A stretch of 20,395 nt of DNA from an uncultured Verrucomicrobia subdivision 3 bacterium (GTDB lineage Bacteria; Verrucomicrobiota; Verrucomicrobiia; Limisphaerales; UBA11358): assembly GCA_903861445.1 (NCBI GenBank), contig CAIOUK010000103.1:1-20395 (forward strand), written 5' to 3'. The notes beneath the pieces are model-generated. The model was not told the origin of the DNA, did no database searches, and worked only from the letters and a program-made list of their open reading frames with translations. Shown here piece by piece: positions 13,331-19,647 of this stretch. Position numbers and translations under genes: made by a program. Numbering within the stretch: position 1 is the first letter of the stretch; every line of letters begins with the position of its first letter.

Positions 13331-15829
13331 CTACGGAATTACTGCCCGATAATAGCGCTGTCCAGAATTCGTAGCTCCTGGATCTTTGAAAGTGATGGTT
13401 GCATTGGAGCCGATAAAATTTGTTAGTGTCCCCCAATTGATCAGGTTGCTTGAAACCTGGATGTGCCCGTTTAGCCCAGTTGACAAGTCTAGCGTGAAAA
13501 CAAGACCGTTCGTTTTTAACGGCTGCGGGTTGGTGAAAACGAGCTGTAGCGCGAATGTGTTGCTCGACACAAAGCTCACGCTGTTGGTTTGTGAGTATAT
13601 TCCTCCTAGATTGACGGCATACGCATTCACGGTGTTGGTGCCGGAGAGGAGTGTCACCGTCTGTGTCCAGTTGGTTAAGTTATTGGTAGTCGTTGTGACG
13701 TAGTTCCAAGTGTTGCTGTTTAACCGATACCAGACATTGCTTATTCCCCAATTATCGCTATTCGTGCCAGTGACGTAGGCTATTGCATTCGTCATGTGCT
13801 GATTGTTGGTCGGTGCGGTGATTGTAAGTGTTGGTCTGCTTGTTTCATTAAATATGGCCAACAATGTAAGATTCGATTCCATCATAAATTGTAAATTCGT
13901 CCGGGTAACGGTTGTCCCACCAGTCCAATTCGTCGAAACCGTCCAGTTTGTAAACACAAAACCCATGGCAGGGGCGGAGGTGATGCTGTAATTTTGGCCG
14001 ATGTTAAGCCACGCGTTGCTGTAATTGGGCAATAGGGTTCCCAAGCCAGTGGCTCGGATTTGCAATTTATTGGTCACGACATATTGGAAATTAACGCTGT
14101 TGGTTGAAGAGGGGACACCGATAATGTCCGTTGCATACGCTGCAAATGTGTTGGTTCCAGGTGTCAGGGTTAAGTGTGCCGACCAATTAGTCGTGCCCGT
14201 AGCATTCGTCCAGATTCCACCATTCAACTGATACTGCACGCTGGCAACCGGCCATTTGTCCGTAACTGTTCCGGTGGCTGTGAACACAACATTACTCCAG
14301 CTCTGACCAGATAGTGGTGAAGTGATGTTCACTGTCGGTTGTAAATTGAAATGCAGCACTGTGATGGAGCAAGGCGAGAGTGTGACGGTCAGAGGGTTGG
14401 TGGAATAGAGACCGCTGCTGACTTGCTGCCAAGTGTAATTAGTTGAAACGGGGCTGTCGCCGGTGAACACCCATTTGTCAAACGATCCGGTCTGATTGAA
14501 ATTGGTTAAAGTCAGGTTGGCGGTGTCCGCGTTGGTGTCCTTGTTCACAATCCAGACCGCCAGCGTTGAATCATTGGTGTTCCAAGCGGCGTAGGAACGC
14601 AGGTAGCCATTAACCATGGTCACATTCAGGATAGTTGGTTTTAAGAACTGGGCTAAGACCTGCACGCCGCACCCGACCGGAGTTAAGTTGTTATCAAAGT
14701 CGAACGCATCGACGTCGGTCAGAACTCTGGGAGTGTCAGCATCAAACGGATTGCGGATATTCCACATATCGGCCGAAATTATGCGTGGATCATCGGTAAG
14801 TATATTGGCCATCTTCTCAAAGTTCGCGAGGCCCTTGTAGACGACATTGGTCTGATTGTCGGTTCCGTTATTATTTCCGTCATGACCTCCGTTCATCGCG
14901 GTTACGAGTATCTCGAACTGGCTCTGCTGCCGTATCGGCACCGCTGTTAAAATGGCCAGGAGGGTGGTGTTCATGGTGCCCAGACCAGTCTCCGTATTCG
15001 TCCGGTAGGTCGCATAGGTGTCCACTTCGGTTGATCCAAACGAGTGCGGAGTAATAAAATCAATGTAATTAAGGGCATTTGAGAGAACATAGGTCATCCA
15101 GGATAGATCAAAACTGACCCCAGCACCGATCTTGATAGACGGATCAACCGCCTTCATAGCCGCGCTGAAGTTCGTCAAGACATACACATACTGGTTCGTA
15201 GTCAGCCAACCTCCGTTGGAGTCTTGTTCATTGCCGATCTGCCAGTATTTGACATGGTAACCGCGCGTCACATTGGCATAGCGAACCCACTCAACGGCAT
15301 TGGTCAGCAATTGACCCATGGTTACGGCGGTGTTCGGATATTTATAAGCCTCGGCACTGACCGCGACAATCGGCTCGACCCCGGTTGCCTGACACACTTG
15401 GATGAACTGATCAAAGTTCATGGGAATGTTGTTGAATACCGGTGAGTTGTTTGCCAGTCGATACCCGGAATATTGCGCAGTTCCCGGAGGTGTTGACAGC
15501 GAGGCGACCTGGGGTTTAAGTCCGTTGACGGCATTGGTGTAATCACCCGGGGTATGCCACAGATAATTTTTCGACATGCCGCCGTCCATAAATCGAAGCC
15601 AGCCTACGCAGGACTGACTGATAGTGTTCGTGTAAGGTGTGGCCGGGTTAGGATTTACAAAGTCCGTCAGACCGCTCGTGAGGAATCCGGTTGCGTTTTT
15701 TGCGCGGGTAAAATTGATCTGACTAGCGTCCACGGTGATATTCTTGACCGCGTGAGCCGGGAGTGAGAGCACCAGCAGTAGCAGGCCAGCAAAGATGGTT
15801 TTTTGTTTGCCGGGGAATGATGCTATCAC
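13331..15829 (-). CDS. secreted clan GH-A glycoside hydrolase-like protein with Ig-like and InlB-type repeats
   Basis: 832-aa exported protein starting with GTG at 15829. The start is supported by alignment to two other genes with the same leader. Signal peptide about 1-27 ('GLLLLVLSLPAHA'). Residues about 30-500 form a TIM-barrel glycosidase like GH51/GH39-type arabinofuranosidases: 'YWQIGNEQDS' carries the acid/base E201, 'YIDFITPHSF' follows, then 'FEILVTAMNGG' at strand 7. There the nucleophile Glu expected after 'VT' is A311, so hydrolysis is doubtful. Then come an Ig-like domain (about 500-590), a divergent InlB-like repeat (about 592-668), a second Ig-like domain (about 670-755), and a C-terminal sheet domain ending 'RYYRAVIP', common in verrucomicrobial secreted proteins. 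The gene is Asn/Thr-rich and visibly lower in G+C than its neighbours. Confidence 0.8.
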   Translation of the reverse strand: MIASFPGKQKTIFAGLLLLVLSLPAHAVKNITVDASQINFTRAKNATGFLTSGLTDFVNPNPATPYTNTISQSCVGWLRFMDGGMSKNYLWHTPGDYTNAVNGLKPQVASLSTPPGTAQYSGYRLANNSPVFNNIPMNFDQFIQVCQATGVEPIVAVSAEAYKYPNTAVTMGQLLTNAVEWVRYANVTRGYHVKYWQIGNEQDSNGGWLTTNQYVYVLTNFSAAMKAVDPSIKIGAGVSFDLSWMTYVLSNALNYIDFITPHSFGSTEVDTYATYRTNTETGLGTMNTTLLAILTAVPIRQQSQFEILVTAMNGGHDGNNNGTDNQTNVVYKGLANFEKMANILTDDPRIISADMWNIRNPFDADTPRVLTDVDAFDFDNNLTPVGCGVQVLAQFLKPTILNVTMVNGYLRSYAAWNTNDSTLAVWIVNKDTNADTANLTLTNFNQTGSFDKWVFTGDSPVSTNYTWQQVSSGLYSTNPLTVTLSPCSITVLHFNLQPTVNITSPLSGQSWSNVVFTATGTVTDKWPVASVQYQLNGGIWTNATGTTNWSAHLTLTPGTNTFAAYATDIIGVPSSTNSVNFQYVVTNKLQIRATGLGTLLPNYSNAWLNIGQNYSITSAPAMGFVFTNWTVSTNWTGGTTVTRTNLQFMMESNLTLLAIFNETSRPTLTITAPTNNQHMTNAIAYVTGTNSDNWGISNVWYRLNSNTWNYVTTTTNNLTNWTQTVTLLSGTNTVNAYAVNLGGIYSQTNSVSFVSSNTFALQLVFTNPQPLKTNGLVFTLDLSTGLNGHIQVSSNLINWGTLTNFIGSNATITFKDPGATNSGQRYYRAVIP

Positions 15830-15912
15830 AGTTTCTTTAAGTTAATCTTAGAAGACGCTGCGGAATCTATATTAGGTATGGGTTTATTAAAATCCCCCAA
15901 TCGGGTGAGCCC
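15830..15912 (-). promoter_or_regulatory. upstream regulatory region of the GH-like gene (copy 1 of the shared cassette)
   Basis: Reading the minus strand from 15912, the region starts GGGCTCACCCGATTGGGGGA and continues with TTTTAAT. These 27 bases are identical to 18361-18387 on the plus strand. TCACCC-GATT-GGGGGA is an imperfect dyad. A -10-like TAATAT lies about 26 bases after the dyad centre, which would place the dyad near -40, a usual activator site. Distance from the first base to the start codon is 83, as in copy 2. Confidence 0.65.
15886..15912 (-). repeat. 27-bp inverted repeat, left copy
   Basis: Reverse complement of 18361-18387, identical over all 27 bases. The homology continues toward the GH-like gene (through the leader and first codons) and not toward the kinase, so it belongs to the GH-like gene's promoter, not to a mobile-element end. 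Confidence 0.9.
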
Positions 15913-16008
15913 ACCACCACCGGATGATTTCACTCCGCGAACCGCGCCTTCAGATTCAAATCACCTGTGGACTTTGCAGCTCAACTCAACTAAAAATACG
16001 CACGCCCC
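15913..16008. other. 96-bp remainder of the divergent GH-like/kinase intergenic region
   Basis: No gene assigned. The histidine kinase promoter should lie here or overlap the shared cassette. No Shine-Dalgarno precedes the kinase ATG at 16009. An overlapping open frame from 15878 to 16192 contains a hydrophobic stretch but ends early and shows no homology I recognise. Confidence 0.4.
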
Positions 16009-17520
16009 ATGCATTTGCACCCTGTTCACCAAAGCGAGCCAAGGCCAGAAGGTAATTGTGCTAATTGCAGCCGTGTTTTTATTGCAGCTAGACAATCCCG
16101 GCACTGCTTCCATCGGCGTGGGCAGGCTCAATGGCTGGCAGTTCAACTTGGCATTCTGTTTCTGTGTGTGGGCTGGAGTCTGGTCGCCCTAGCGCAGGCG
16201 AGCAGTGTTGCAACCACCTCTCCGTCGGTTGGTCAGGACTCAATTGGCGAGGTGCCTCCGAAATGGGATGTCGGCCCGTGGATCTGGGACAAAACGGTGC
16301 ACGACAAGCAGACGTGTCATCTGTGGCGATCATTTGAAATTCCCAAAGATGGAATTGTAACCGAGGCAATCTTACGCATCACGGCGCACAACGGATACCG
16401 GTTGCTGTTGGATGGTCGCGAAGTGGGAGAAGGTAGCGATTGGAGCACTTTTACTGATTATGATATCAGCCTGTTGCTGAATCCCGGATGGCATGTGGTG
16501 GCAGTTGCTGCCTTTCATGATAGTCGCGAGGCTGGCATGAAGTTCGGTCTGAAAATTAAATTCAGGGATGGACAGGTGATGCAGATTTTCTCTGATAGAA
16601 ACTGGCGCATCGCGCCGACCGAAGAAAGTGGATGGGAAACCAAAATCAAGGCGCCGGCACATTGGGGTGAAGCCGTGGTGACACAGAAACTGATGCAGCC
16701 ACGAGATGGTCGTGTGGCCAAACGGAAACCTAACTGGCTCGTGAAGGTTCCGAAGCTTCAGCCGGTGGAAATCGAATTCTGGCAACGTGGCTGGTTCCAA
16801 GTCGGGATATTAATTATCGTCGTCCTTGGCGCCTTGTTTTATTTGCGATTGCTGGCGCGGCTGGCGGTGCAGTCCAGGGCGCGAGTGATGCTCCAGCGTG
16901 AGCGGGCGCGGATCGCTCGCGATATCCACGATGAGCTGGGTGCCCGGCTTACCGAACTGGCGCTGCAAGGTGAGGTGGCCCAGACTGAATGTCCCGCCGA
17001 CTCCGTAGCCCGCGCCCATTTCGCCGCACTTTCTAAGAATGCCCGTGCCCTGTCTGGCGCTATGGACGAGGTAGTCTGGATGGTGAATTCGCAACGGGAT
17101 ACGCTCCGGGATTTCGCCACCTTCGCCTGTCAGCAGGTGAGGCGCTTTCTGGAGCCAACGCCGATCCGCTGCCGGCTGGATGTGGAAGATAATCTGCCGG
17201 AAGTGCTGTTTGAACTGCCGGTGCGCCGCAATCTGTTGCTCGCCGTCAAGGAGGCGGTCAACAACGCCGCCAAATATTCCCAGGCGAACGAACTATTTCT
17301 GCGTATCCATCGCCATGGTCAGACCTTGCTGGTGGTGGTAGAGGACAACGGCGTAGGCTTTGATCCGGAACAGGCAAGCTCCGTGCGCAATGGGCTGACG
17401 AATATGGCGCAGCGTATGCAGGAGTTGGGCGGTCAGTGTCGCATCAGCAGCCAGGCGGGCAACGGTTGTCGGGTGGAATTTGAAGTGCCCCTGCCCAAGT
17501 GGGCAAACGTTCTCAATTAA
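16009..17520 (+). CDS. sensor histidine kinase with extracellular rhamnosidase-like sugar-binding domain
   Basis: 503-aa membrane sensor kinase of the HisKA_3 (NarX/DegS) class. Helix 1 is about 42-62. The extracytoplasmic domain (about 85-235) begins 'GPWIWDKTVHDKQTCHLWRSFEIP' and includes 'ITAHNGYRLLLDGREVGEGSDWSTFTDYDISLLLNPGWHVVAVAAF' and 'FSDRNWR'. That is the pattern of galactose-binding-like sandwich domains at the front of bacterial alpha-L-rhamnosidases and GH2 enzymes. Helix 2 is about 263-285. The phospho-acceptor is H307 in 'RARIARDIHDELGARLTELAL'; the ATP site has 'AVKEAVNNAAKYS' (N-box) and 'VEDNGVGFDP'. The start is uncertain: residues 1-40 are not conserved-looking and no ribosome-binding site is seen. 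It pairs with the regulator downstream. Sugar sensing is inferred from the domain. Confidence 0.85.
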   Translation: MHLHPVHQSEPRPEGNCANCSRVFIAARQSRHCFHRRGQAQWLAVQLGILFLCVGWSLVALAQASSVATTSPSVGQDSIGEVPPKWDVGPWIWDKTVHDKQTCHLWRSFEIPKDGIVTEAILRITAHNGYRLLLDGREVGEGSDWSTFTDYDISLLLNPGWHVVAVAAFHDSREAGMKFGLKIKFRDGQVMQIFSDRNWRIAPTEESGWETKIKAPAHWGEAVVTQKLMQPRDGRVAKRKPNWLVKVPKLQPVEIEFWQRGWFQVGILIIVVLGALFYLRLLARLAVQSRARVMLQRERARIARDIHDELGARLTELALQGEVAQTECPADSVARAHFAALSKNARALSGAMDEVVWMVNSQRDTLRDFATFACQQVRRFLEPTPIRCRLDVEDNLPEVLFELPVRRNLLLAVKEAVNNAAKYSQANELFLRIHRHGQTLLVVVEDNGVGFDPEQASSVRNGLTNMAQRMQELGGQCRISSQAGNGCRVEFEVPLPKWANVLN

Positions 17521-17544
17521 AAAGACGCGCAAACTAAAAACACC

Positions 17545-17616
17545 ATGTTAAGTATTCGTAAAAAAATGATCTTGGCCTCAGCCACACAAGGTCCGCAGGA
17601 GGCTTCCATCACATGA
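17545..17616 (+). CDS. possible 23-aa coupling ORF between kinase and regulator
   Basis: ATG at 17545 opens a 23-codon frame (MLSIRKKMILASATQGPQEA, then SIT) whose TGA at 17614-17616 overlaps the regulator ATG (17613) in the ATGA arrangement seen at coupled genes. The regulator's own GGAGG lies within the small frame. No good ribosome-binding site precedes it. It may be a leader that couples translation, or chance. Confidence 0.3.
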   Translation: MLSIRKKMILASATQGPQEASIT

Positions 17617-18281
17617 CTGCGGTTCCTTCACCAGCCGATGGCCAACTCCCGCTGCGGGTGGCGTTGGTGGAAGACCAGCGCGCCACTCGTGAAAGTTGGT
17701 CCCGATTGATTTCGTCTTTTTCCGACTTCACCTGCGTCTGCGCCTGTGCCACCGCCGAGGAGGCCCTGCTTTTGGTTCCCCAGTCCAAGCCGAATGTCAT
17801 TCTGATGGACATCTTTCTCCCGCGTATGTCCGGCATCGAATGCACCGCGCGGCTCAAGGCGGTGCTACCCAAGGTGCCCATCGTGATGCTGACGGCTTCG
17901 GACGAGGACGAGACGGTATTTCAGGCGTTGCAAGCGGGCGCGAATGGCTATCTGCTCAAACGCACCGAGCCGGCGGCATTGCGCGCGGCGTTATTGGATG
18001 TGCTGAATGGCGGTGCGCCCATGACCAGCGAGGTTGCCCGCCGCGTCATTGACTCCTTTCACACAAAGAAGCCGAACCGGGAAAAACCCATCAACCTCAC
18101 TGCTCGCGAGGAGGAAACGCTGGTGCTGTTGACCAAAGGATATTCCAACAAGGAAATCGCCGAGCATCAAAACTTAAGCATCGAAACGGTGCGCAGCCAC
18201 TTGAAGAATGTTTATGAGAAATTACACGTCCGTTCACGCACGGAGGCGGTGGTCAATTATTTATCCAAACAGAAGGAGTGA
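17613..18281 (+). CDS. NarL/FixJ-family response regulator
   Basis: 222-aa two-component response regulator. The receiver domain (about 13-130) has the acidic pair E20-D21, phospho-acceptor D66 in 'VILMDIFLPRMSG', T94 in 'VMLTAS' and K116 in 'YLLKRT'. The LuxR-type helix-turn-helix (about 160-220) reads 'NLTAREEETLVLLTKGYSNKEIAEHQNLSIETVRSHLKNVYEKL'. A GGAGG site lies about 10 bases before the ATG. It follows its kinase by 92 bases and surely forms a pair with it. Likely targets, by inference, are the shared upstream elements at 15886-15912 and 18361-18387 that flank this gene pair. Confidence 0.94.
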   Translation: MTAVPSPADGQLPLRVALVEDQRATRESWSRLISSFSDFTCVCACATAEEALLLVPQSKPNVILMDIFLPRMSGIECTARLKAVLPKVPIVMLTASDEDETVFQALQAGANGYLLKRTEPAALRAALLDVLNGGAPMTSEVARRVIDSFHTKKPNREKPINLTAREEETLVLLTKGYSNKEIAEHQNLSIETVRSHLKNVYEKLHVRSRTEAVVNYLSKQKE

Positions 18282-18308
18282 GTTTGGCCTAGTCGCTCGC
18301 TTCGCTTT

Positions 18309-18320
18309 GCTGGTGCCAGC
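18309..18320 (+). terminator. short hairpin after the response regulator gene
   Basis: GCTGGTGCCAGC is a near-perfect dyad followed by TTTGTC, 28 bases after the regulator stop. The stem is short and the T-tract weak, so this is only a possible terminator separating the regulator from the next promoter. Confidence 0.25.
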
Positions 18321-18360
18321 TTTGTCATGTGTGCATCGGTATCACCGCCAGCGGAAGGCT

Positions 18361-18387
18361 GGGCTCACCCGATTGGGGGATTTTAAT
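18361..18387 (+). repeat. 27-bp inverted repeat, right copy
   Basis: Identical to the reverse complement of 15886-15912. The two copies bracket the kinase-regulator pair with about 2.45 kb between them, and each points outward toward a gene for a secreted protein. Confidence 0.9.
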
Positions 18388-18443
18388 TAATTCATTTCTA
18401 ATATAAATTTTACCGTGTCCCCTGTGATTAACTCAAAAAAACT
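18361..18443 (+). promoter_or_regulatory. upstream regulatory region of the His-rich 162-aa gene (copy 2 of the shared cassette)
   Basis: Begins with the same 27 bases as copy 1 (GGGCTCACCCGATTGGGGGA then TTTTAAT) in inverted orientation relative to it. By hand count 66 of 83 bases match copy 1 without gaps. The dyad TCACCC-GATT-GGGGGA is centred at 18372-18373. TAATAT at 18399-18404 is a plausible -10, giving a start near 18411 and the dyad near -39. No -35 consensus is seen, which fits an activator-dependent promoter. The leader has no Shine-Dalgarno but an A-rich stretch just before ATG. Confidence 0.65.
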
Positions 18444-18460
18444 ATGAAAACATCATTCCC
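18415..18460 (+). repeat. leader/start-codon direct repeat, copy 1
   Basis: GTGTCCCCTGTGATTAACTC followed by an A-run, ACTATG and the codons for KTSFP. It matches 18955-18999 with only a one-base difference in length (an extra T here). It spans the untranslated leader and the start of the 162-aa gene. Confidence 0.9.
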
Positions 18461-18932
18461 ACACATACAAAGAATCAACAACATTAAAAAAATGATTGTG
18501 TTCTCATGCGTTTCCACCATTGCGGTGTCGGCGATTGCGGCAAATGTTTCTCCAAATAACTTGCCGGGAAATTCAAGCGGCGGTCATCACGCCCAACATC
18601 ATGGTAATCACAAAGCTGCGGTCAATGATTCAGCTGAGGCGGAATTGCTGCGTCAAGCCTATGATATTCTGAGAACGGGCGATCATGATTATCAGGGCCA
18701 TCGCATCAAGGCCATGCACAGGATTGAAGAGGCGGCAAAACACATGGGCGTGATTCTTCGCGGTGACGACAAAGATAAAATTGCCCAGCCGTTATCGGAT
18801 GAGCGGCTGCGCGCGGCCCGCAACTTGTTGGCACAAGTAAAGATTTCAGATTCCGCCAAAGCCGAGCGGCGGATAGTGTGGCGGATTGAGGAGGCCATCA
18901 CAGAAATCAATACGGCGCTGGCTATCCGCTGA
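18444..18932 (+). CDS. small secreted His-rich helical protein of unknown function
   Basis: 162-aa exported protein. The start at 18444 is chosen because the leader and 'MKTSFP' are shared with the next gene; the in-frame ATG at 18492 is an alternative. The signal segment is about 15-33. A His/Asn/Gly-rich patch 'GGHHAQHHGNHK' (46-57) may bind metal. The rest is two helical hairpins: 'SAEAELLRQAYDILRTGDHDYQGHRIKAMHRIEEAAKHMG' (63-102) and a related 'SDERLRAARNLLAQ...RRIVWRIEEAITEINTALAIR'. From memory, short secreted proteins with the 'DHDY.GHR..A...I' pattern recur in Planctomycetota and Verrucomicrobiota, without known function. It carries the shared regulatory cassette, so it is probably controlled by the neighbouring two-component system. 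Confidence 0.8.
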   Translation: MKTSFPHIQRINNIKKMIVFSCVSTIAVSAIAANVSPNNLPGNSSGGHHAQHHGNHKAAVNDSAEAELLRQAYDILRTGDHDYQGHRIKAMHRIEEAAKHMGVILRGDDKDKIAQPLSDERLRAARNLLAQVKISDSAKAERRIVWRIEEAITEINTALAIR

Positions 18933-18954
18933 TCGCGATTGCTTAAATATTATT

Positions 18955-18999
18955 GTGTCCCCGTGATTAACTCAAAAAAACTATGAAAACATCATTCCC
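18955..18999 (+). repeat. leader/start-codon direct repeat, copy 2
   Basis: Second copy of the leader repeat, covering the untranslated leader and first codons of the 143-aa gene. Unlike copy 1 it is not preceded by the 27-bp element. TATTAT at 18948-18953 could serve as a -10 of its own, or the gene may be read through from the 162-aa gene 50 bases upstream. Confidence 0.9.
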
Positions 19000-19414
19000 C
19001 CGCATGCAAAAAATTATTCTGGCTGGCTTGGTCCTGCTGGCTCTCTCGCTTCCAGCCCAGGCAGGCCACACAGGCAAGCACGCTGGCAAACACGCAAGCG
19101 CCACCCAGACCTTCAGTGTTGCCGTCGGCGCAAAAATTTCCGTGGAAGGAAATAAGAGCGCCACGCTGGCCGACATCAAGGTCGGCGACCACGTCAAAAT
19201 TGCCTACACGGAGGCGAATGGCGTTTTGACGGCAATCCACATCAAAGACGCCGGCCCCAATCCCGTCAAACACGCGAAGAAGGCAAAGTCTGCCAAGCAG
19301 CATCACAAGCACAACAGCACCGACTTGCATGTTCACGGAATTGTCCAGAGTATTGATGCTTCGAATCAGACGCTGACCATCACAGTAAAGCATCATCACA
19401 AAGGCAAAAAGTGA
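18983..19414 (+). CDS. small secreted His/Lys-rich beta protein (DUF5666-like)
   Basis: 143-aa exported protein with a clear signal peptide (cut after SLPAQA, residue 27) close to that of the 832-aa GH-like protein ('GLLLLVLSLPAHA' against 'GLVLLALSLPAQA'). The mature part starts with a His/Lys patch 'GHTGKHAGKHAS'. Then comes 'TFSVAVGAKISVEGNKSATLADIKVGDHVKIAYTEANGVLTAIHIK' (43-88), like the later strands of DUF5666/OB-type domains. After a basic His-rich linker ('KHAKKAKSAKQHHKHN') comes 'VHGIVQSIDASNQTLTITVKHHH', which looks like the first strands of the same domain. The order is thus permuted or a second copy is truncated. Metal or polyanion binding is possible; function unknown. Confidence 0.78.
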   Translation: MKTSFPRMQKIILAGLVLLALSLPAQAGHTGKHAGKHASATQTFSVAVGAKISVEGNKSATLADIKVGDHVKIAYTEANGVLTAIHIKDAGPNPVKHAKKAKSAKQHHKHNSTDLHVHGIVQSIDASNQTLTITVKHHHKGKK

Positions 19415-19440
19415 ATCACTATTAATCCGGCAATGTCATA

Positions 19441-19575
19441 GCACTGGTTGGCTGGCTGATTGACCAAAGTTTCCGTTTCATTTGCCGGGCGAAGGTTGTG
19501 CGCCACTCCTAGAAGATCGTCTTCCAGATGGCGGAAGTGGCGGTGCCGTGAGAGTTGTTCCAGTCGGGTAGCTAA
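19441..19575 (+). pseudogene. decayed C-terminal fragment of a DDE-type (IS4/IS1380-like) transposase
   Basis: In the frame beginning at 19441 the translation reads 'ALVGWLIDQSFRFICRAKVV', 'RHS', stop, 'KIVFQMAEVAVP', stop, 'ELFQSGS', stop. The string 'RHS.KIVFQMAEVAVP.ELF' matches, from memory, the conserved tail of IS4/IS1380-type transposases (VVRH...Q.AEVAVPR.LF). The two internal stops (TAG at 19510, TGA at 19549) replace single codons, so the fragment is dead. No terminal repeats or other transposase parts were seen nearby. A 7-base stem CGCCACT/AGTGGCG also spans part of it. Confidence 0.6.
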
Positions 19576-19647
19576 AAACAGGAAGGAATCGTTTGACTGG
19601 AATCAACCAGAAAACCGAATACAGAAATCATTAAGAGCAAGTAGATC

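Noticed and set aside
15878..16192. Open frame of 104 codons overlapping the kinase start
   Set aside because: It has no recognisable domain, ends inside the kinase signal region and is in a different frame from the well-supported kinase.
15886..18387. Kinase and regulator flanked by inverted repeats, suggesting a composite mobile element
   Set aside because: The homology extends outward into leaders and first codons of the flanking genes and not inward. There is no transposase between the repeats and no target duplication was seen, so shared promoters explain it better.
18492..18932. Shorter start (ATG at 18492) for the 162-aa protein
   Set aside because: It would give a neat signal peptide, but the leader and MKTSFP codons at 18444 are conserved in the next gene, which favours the longer form.
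19500..19548. Structured RNA from CGCCACT/AGTGGCG enclosing GAAGA/TCTTC
   Set aside because: The same bases are better explained as a decayed transposase coding fragment; the pairing may be chance.
19593..19622. Promoter for the BNR-4 gene (TTGACT at 19593-19598)
   Set aside because: A fair -35 match, but no acceptable -10 at the right spacing (CGAATA or GAATAC only).
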